Positions 62,597-64,000 of a DNA stretch of 64,000 nt are shown one piece after another (position 1 is the first letter of the stretch; every line of letters begins with the position of its first letter). The notes under the pieces were generated by a model. That model made no database searches. It saw only the letters and a list, made by a program, of their open reading frames with translations, and was not told the DNA's origin. The DNA lies in assembly GCA_023055355.1 (NCBI GenBank), contig JALJCS010000039.1:62001-126000 (forward strand), read 5' to 3'. Origin of the DNA: Agelaius tricolor (taxonomy: Eukaryota > Chordata > Aves > Passeriformes > Icteridae). The position numbers and the translations under genes are program-made.

Positions 62597-64000
62597 TTAG
62601 CAAAAAGTATTTCCACTAGGTCTTGCATGGAGAAACTGTATCAGTACAGAAAACATCGCCATTTGTGTTCTAGAGGTTGCACGGAGGTCTGCAGAGTGTT
62701 TTGCAAGAAGTAAAAGAAAGTTGTCCAAAACAGCTCCTCTTGGAAGTTAATGTGAATGGAGAAAGCAGGAGAGTGGAAGGCGACTGTTTTCCACAAGTTT
62801 GCAAGGTGCGCACACAATCCCAGTGGAGTGCGGCTTCGTTCCTCGCCTTTCGGAAGATGCAGCTTTGCCCGGCTCTCGGAGGCAAAGAGGCTTCTTCGCC
62901 ATCAGAGCATTTTGACGGTCTGGGTGCGTTCCGGAGAGCGGCTTCTGCCAAAAGACGCCCGGGACCGGTGCTCTGCTTCGGTGAGCTCCGTATCTAGGTC
63001 TTCTGCGTCTGCTGTCGCCTACATCTTTGCAAAAAGTATTTCCACTAGGTCTTGCATGGAGAAACTGTATCAGTACAGAAAACATCGCCATTTGTGTTCT
63101 AGAGGTTGCACGGAGGTCTGCAGAGTGTTTTGCAAGATGTAAAAGAAAGTTGTCCAAAACAGCTCCTTTAGGAGGGGAATGTGAAGGGAGAAGGCAGGAG
63201 AGTGGAAGGCGACTGTTTTCCACAAGTTTGCAAGCTGCGGACACAATCCCAGTGGAGTGCGGCTTCGTTCCTCGCCTTTCGGAAGATGCAGCTTTGCCCG
63301 GCTCCCAGAGGGGAAGAAACGGCTTCTTCGCGCTCAGGGTATTGTGGCGGTCGTGGTGCGTTCCAGAGAGCGGCTTCTGCCAAAAGACGCCCGGGACCGG
63401 TGCTCTGCTACGGAGAGCTCCGTATCTAGGTCTTCTGCGTCGGCTGTCGACTACATCTTAGCAAAAAGCATTTTCACGAGGTCTCGCAAAAAGAAACTGC
63501 GCCAGTGTAGAAAACATCGCCATTTGTGTTCTAGAGGTTGCACGGTGGTCTGCAGAGTGTTTTGGAAGAAGTAAAAGAACGTTGTCCAAAACAGCTCCTC
63601 TTCCAAGGGAATGTGAATGGAGAAGGCAGGAGAGTGAAACGCGACTGTTTTCCACAAGTTTGCAAGGTGCGCACACAATCCCAGTGGAGTGCGGCTTCGT
63701 TCCTCGCCTTTCGGAAGATGCAGCTTTGCCCGGCTCTCGGAGGCAAAGAAGAGGCTTCCTCGCCATCAGAGCATTTTGACGGTCTGGGTGCGTTCCAGAG
63801 AGCGCCTTCTGCCAAAAGACGCCCGGGACCGGTGCTCTGCTTCGGAGAGCTCCGTATCTAGGTCTTCTGCGTCTGCTGTCGACTACATCTTAGCAGAAAG
63901 TATTTCCACTAGGTCTTGCATGGAGAAACTGTATCAGTACAGAAAACATCGCCATTTGTGTTCTAGAGGTTGCACGGAGGTGTGCAGAGTGTTTTGCAAG
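62597..64000 (+). repeat. Start of a third C block, cut by the window end
   Basis: The units at 62597, 63026, 63458 and 63890 (partial) match 54399, 54828, 55260 and 55692 at an offset of 8198 bp. They share catctttgc at 63026, cttcggtgagctcc, and gcagaaagtatttcc at 63890. The order of types suggests the block recurs beyond the window. Confidence 0.82.
63890..64000 (+). repeat. Partial terminal monomer
   Basis: The first 111 bases of a monomer with a tatttccactagg head, tatcagtacag and the rare ggaggtgtgcag, as in the unit at 47066. It is cut by the end of the window, so the array continues. Confidence 0.9.

Larger units (their letters stand above)
1..64000 (+). repeat. Satellite DNA array, 432-bp monomer, about 148 tandem copies
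   Basis: The window consists only of head-to-tail copies of one monomer, recognisable by fixed landmarks in the same order: cTTAGcaaaaag, an XbaI-type TCTAGA, a PstI-type CTGCAG, gttttccacaag, cctttcggaag, CCCGGGACCGGT and GAGCTC. Landmark spacing is 432 bp in most units, 429 where a GAA triplet is missing near offset 300, 431 where one base is missing, and 433 in one type. No copy is inverted and no unique sequence lies between copies. The role of such arrays is structural (centromeric or pericentromeric chromatin); that part is inference from array form. The family is not one I recognise, and the species cannot be read from the window. Confidence 0.98.
41027..64000 (+). repeat. Domain C: loose array with 19- to 29-monomer long-range repeats
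   Basis: Monomers start at 41027, 41459, 41888, 42320, 42752, 43184, 43616, 44048, 44477, 44909, 45341 and onward to 63890. Ten of them are the 429-bp type. Blocks recur over long distances: about 42430-47640 matches 50630-56260, and about 47640-49650 matches 60130-62160. Copies differ at more sites than in domain A (for example gaatggag against gaatcgag at about 46794 and 55420). The domain continues beyond the window; the last unit is cut at 111 bp. Confidence 0.87.

Noticed and set aside
1..64000. Possibility that the regularly spaced units are a CRISPR array or bacterial repeat region
   Set aside because: Units are 432 bp with no unique spacers between them, no cas-like genes, and HOR organisation. 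This is eukaryotic satellite DNA.
1..64000. Alpha satellite or another named mammalian centromere family
   Set aside because: The unit length (432 bp) and sequence do not fit the 171-bp alpha satellite, and I do not recognise any other family. A name would be a guess without a database search.
1..64000. rDNA spacer or histone-type tandem gene cluster
   Set aside because: No rRNA, histone or other conserved gene sequence is present in any unit, and the unit is far too short.

Overview
The whole 64 kb window is one uninterrupted satellite DNA array. A monomer of about 432 bp (observed lengths 429, 431, 432 and 433 bp) is repeated head to tail on one strand, about 148 complete copies plus a final partial one. 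I see no gene, RNA gene, transposable element, microsatellite tract or unique spacer. Monomer boundaries are set here at the first T of the recurring motif cTTAGcaaaaag (TTTG in a few copies), which occurs at 3, 435, 868, 1300 and so on to 63890. This is nuclear DNA of a eukaryote, most likely centromeric or pericentromeric heterochromatin, because long higher-order repeats (HORs) of this kind are typical there. I do not recognise the monomer family and cannot name the species.

Four domains can be read from the order of monomer types. (A) 1 to about 27,480 is a very homogeneous array of an 11-monomer HOR of exactly 4750 bp: copies start at 3, 4753, 9503, 17277, 22027 and 26777. The third copy is expanded to 18 monomers (7774 bp) and contains a 6-monomer block (2592 bp) twice in tandem. 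(T) About 27,480-31,528 is a transition of related monomers with no clear higher-order period. (B) 31,529 to about 40,730 is three copies of a 7-monomer HOR (3023, 3022 and 3022 bp). (C) About 40,730-64,000 is a looser array in which long blocks recur at offsets of about 8.2 kb (19 monomers), 8.63 kb (20 monomers) and 12.5 kb (29 monomers), the differences being whole-monomer insertions or deletions.

Monomers are mosaics of a few sequence variants at a few internal blocks, and domain junctions fall inside chimeric monomers. Both point to unequal crossing-over and gene conversion between out-of-register monomers. Each monomer has a CpG-rich half carrying an imperfect 20-nt inverted repeat whose arms resemble the core of the mammalian CENP-B box, but not well enough to claim a binding site. 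The many open reading frames of about 100 aa are by-products of a stop-poor monomer whose length is a multiple of three, and I do not annotate them as genes.
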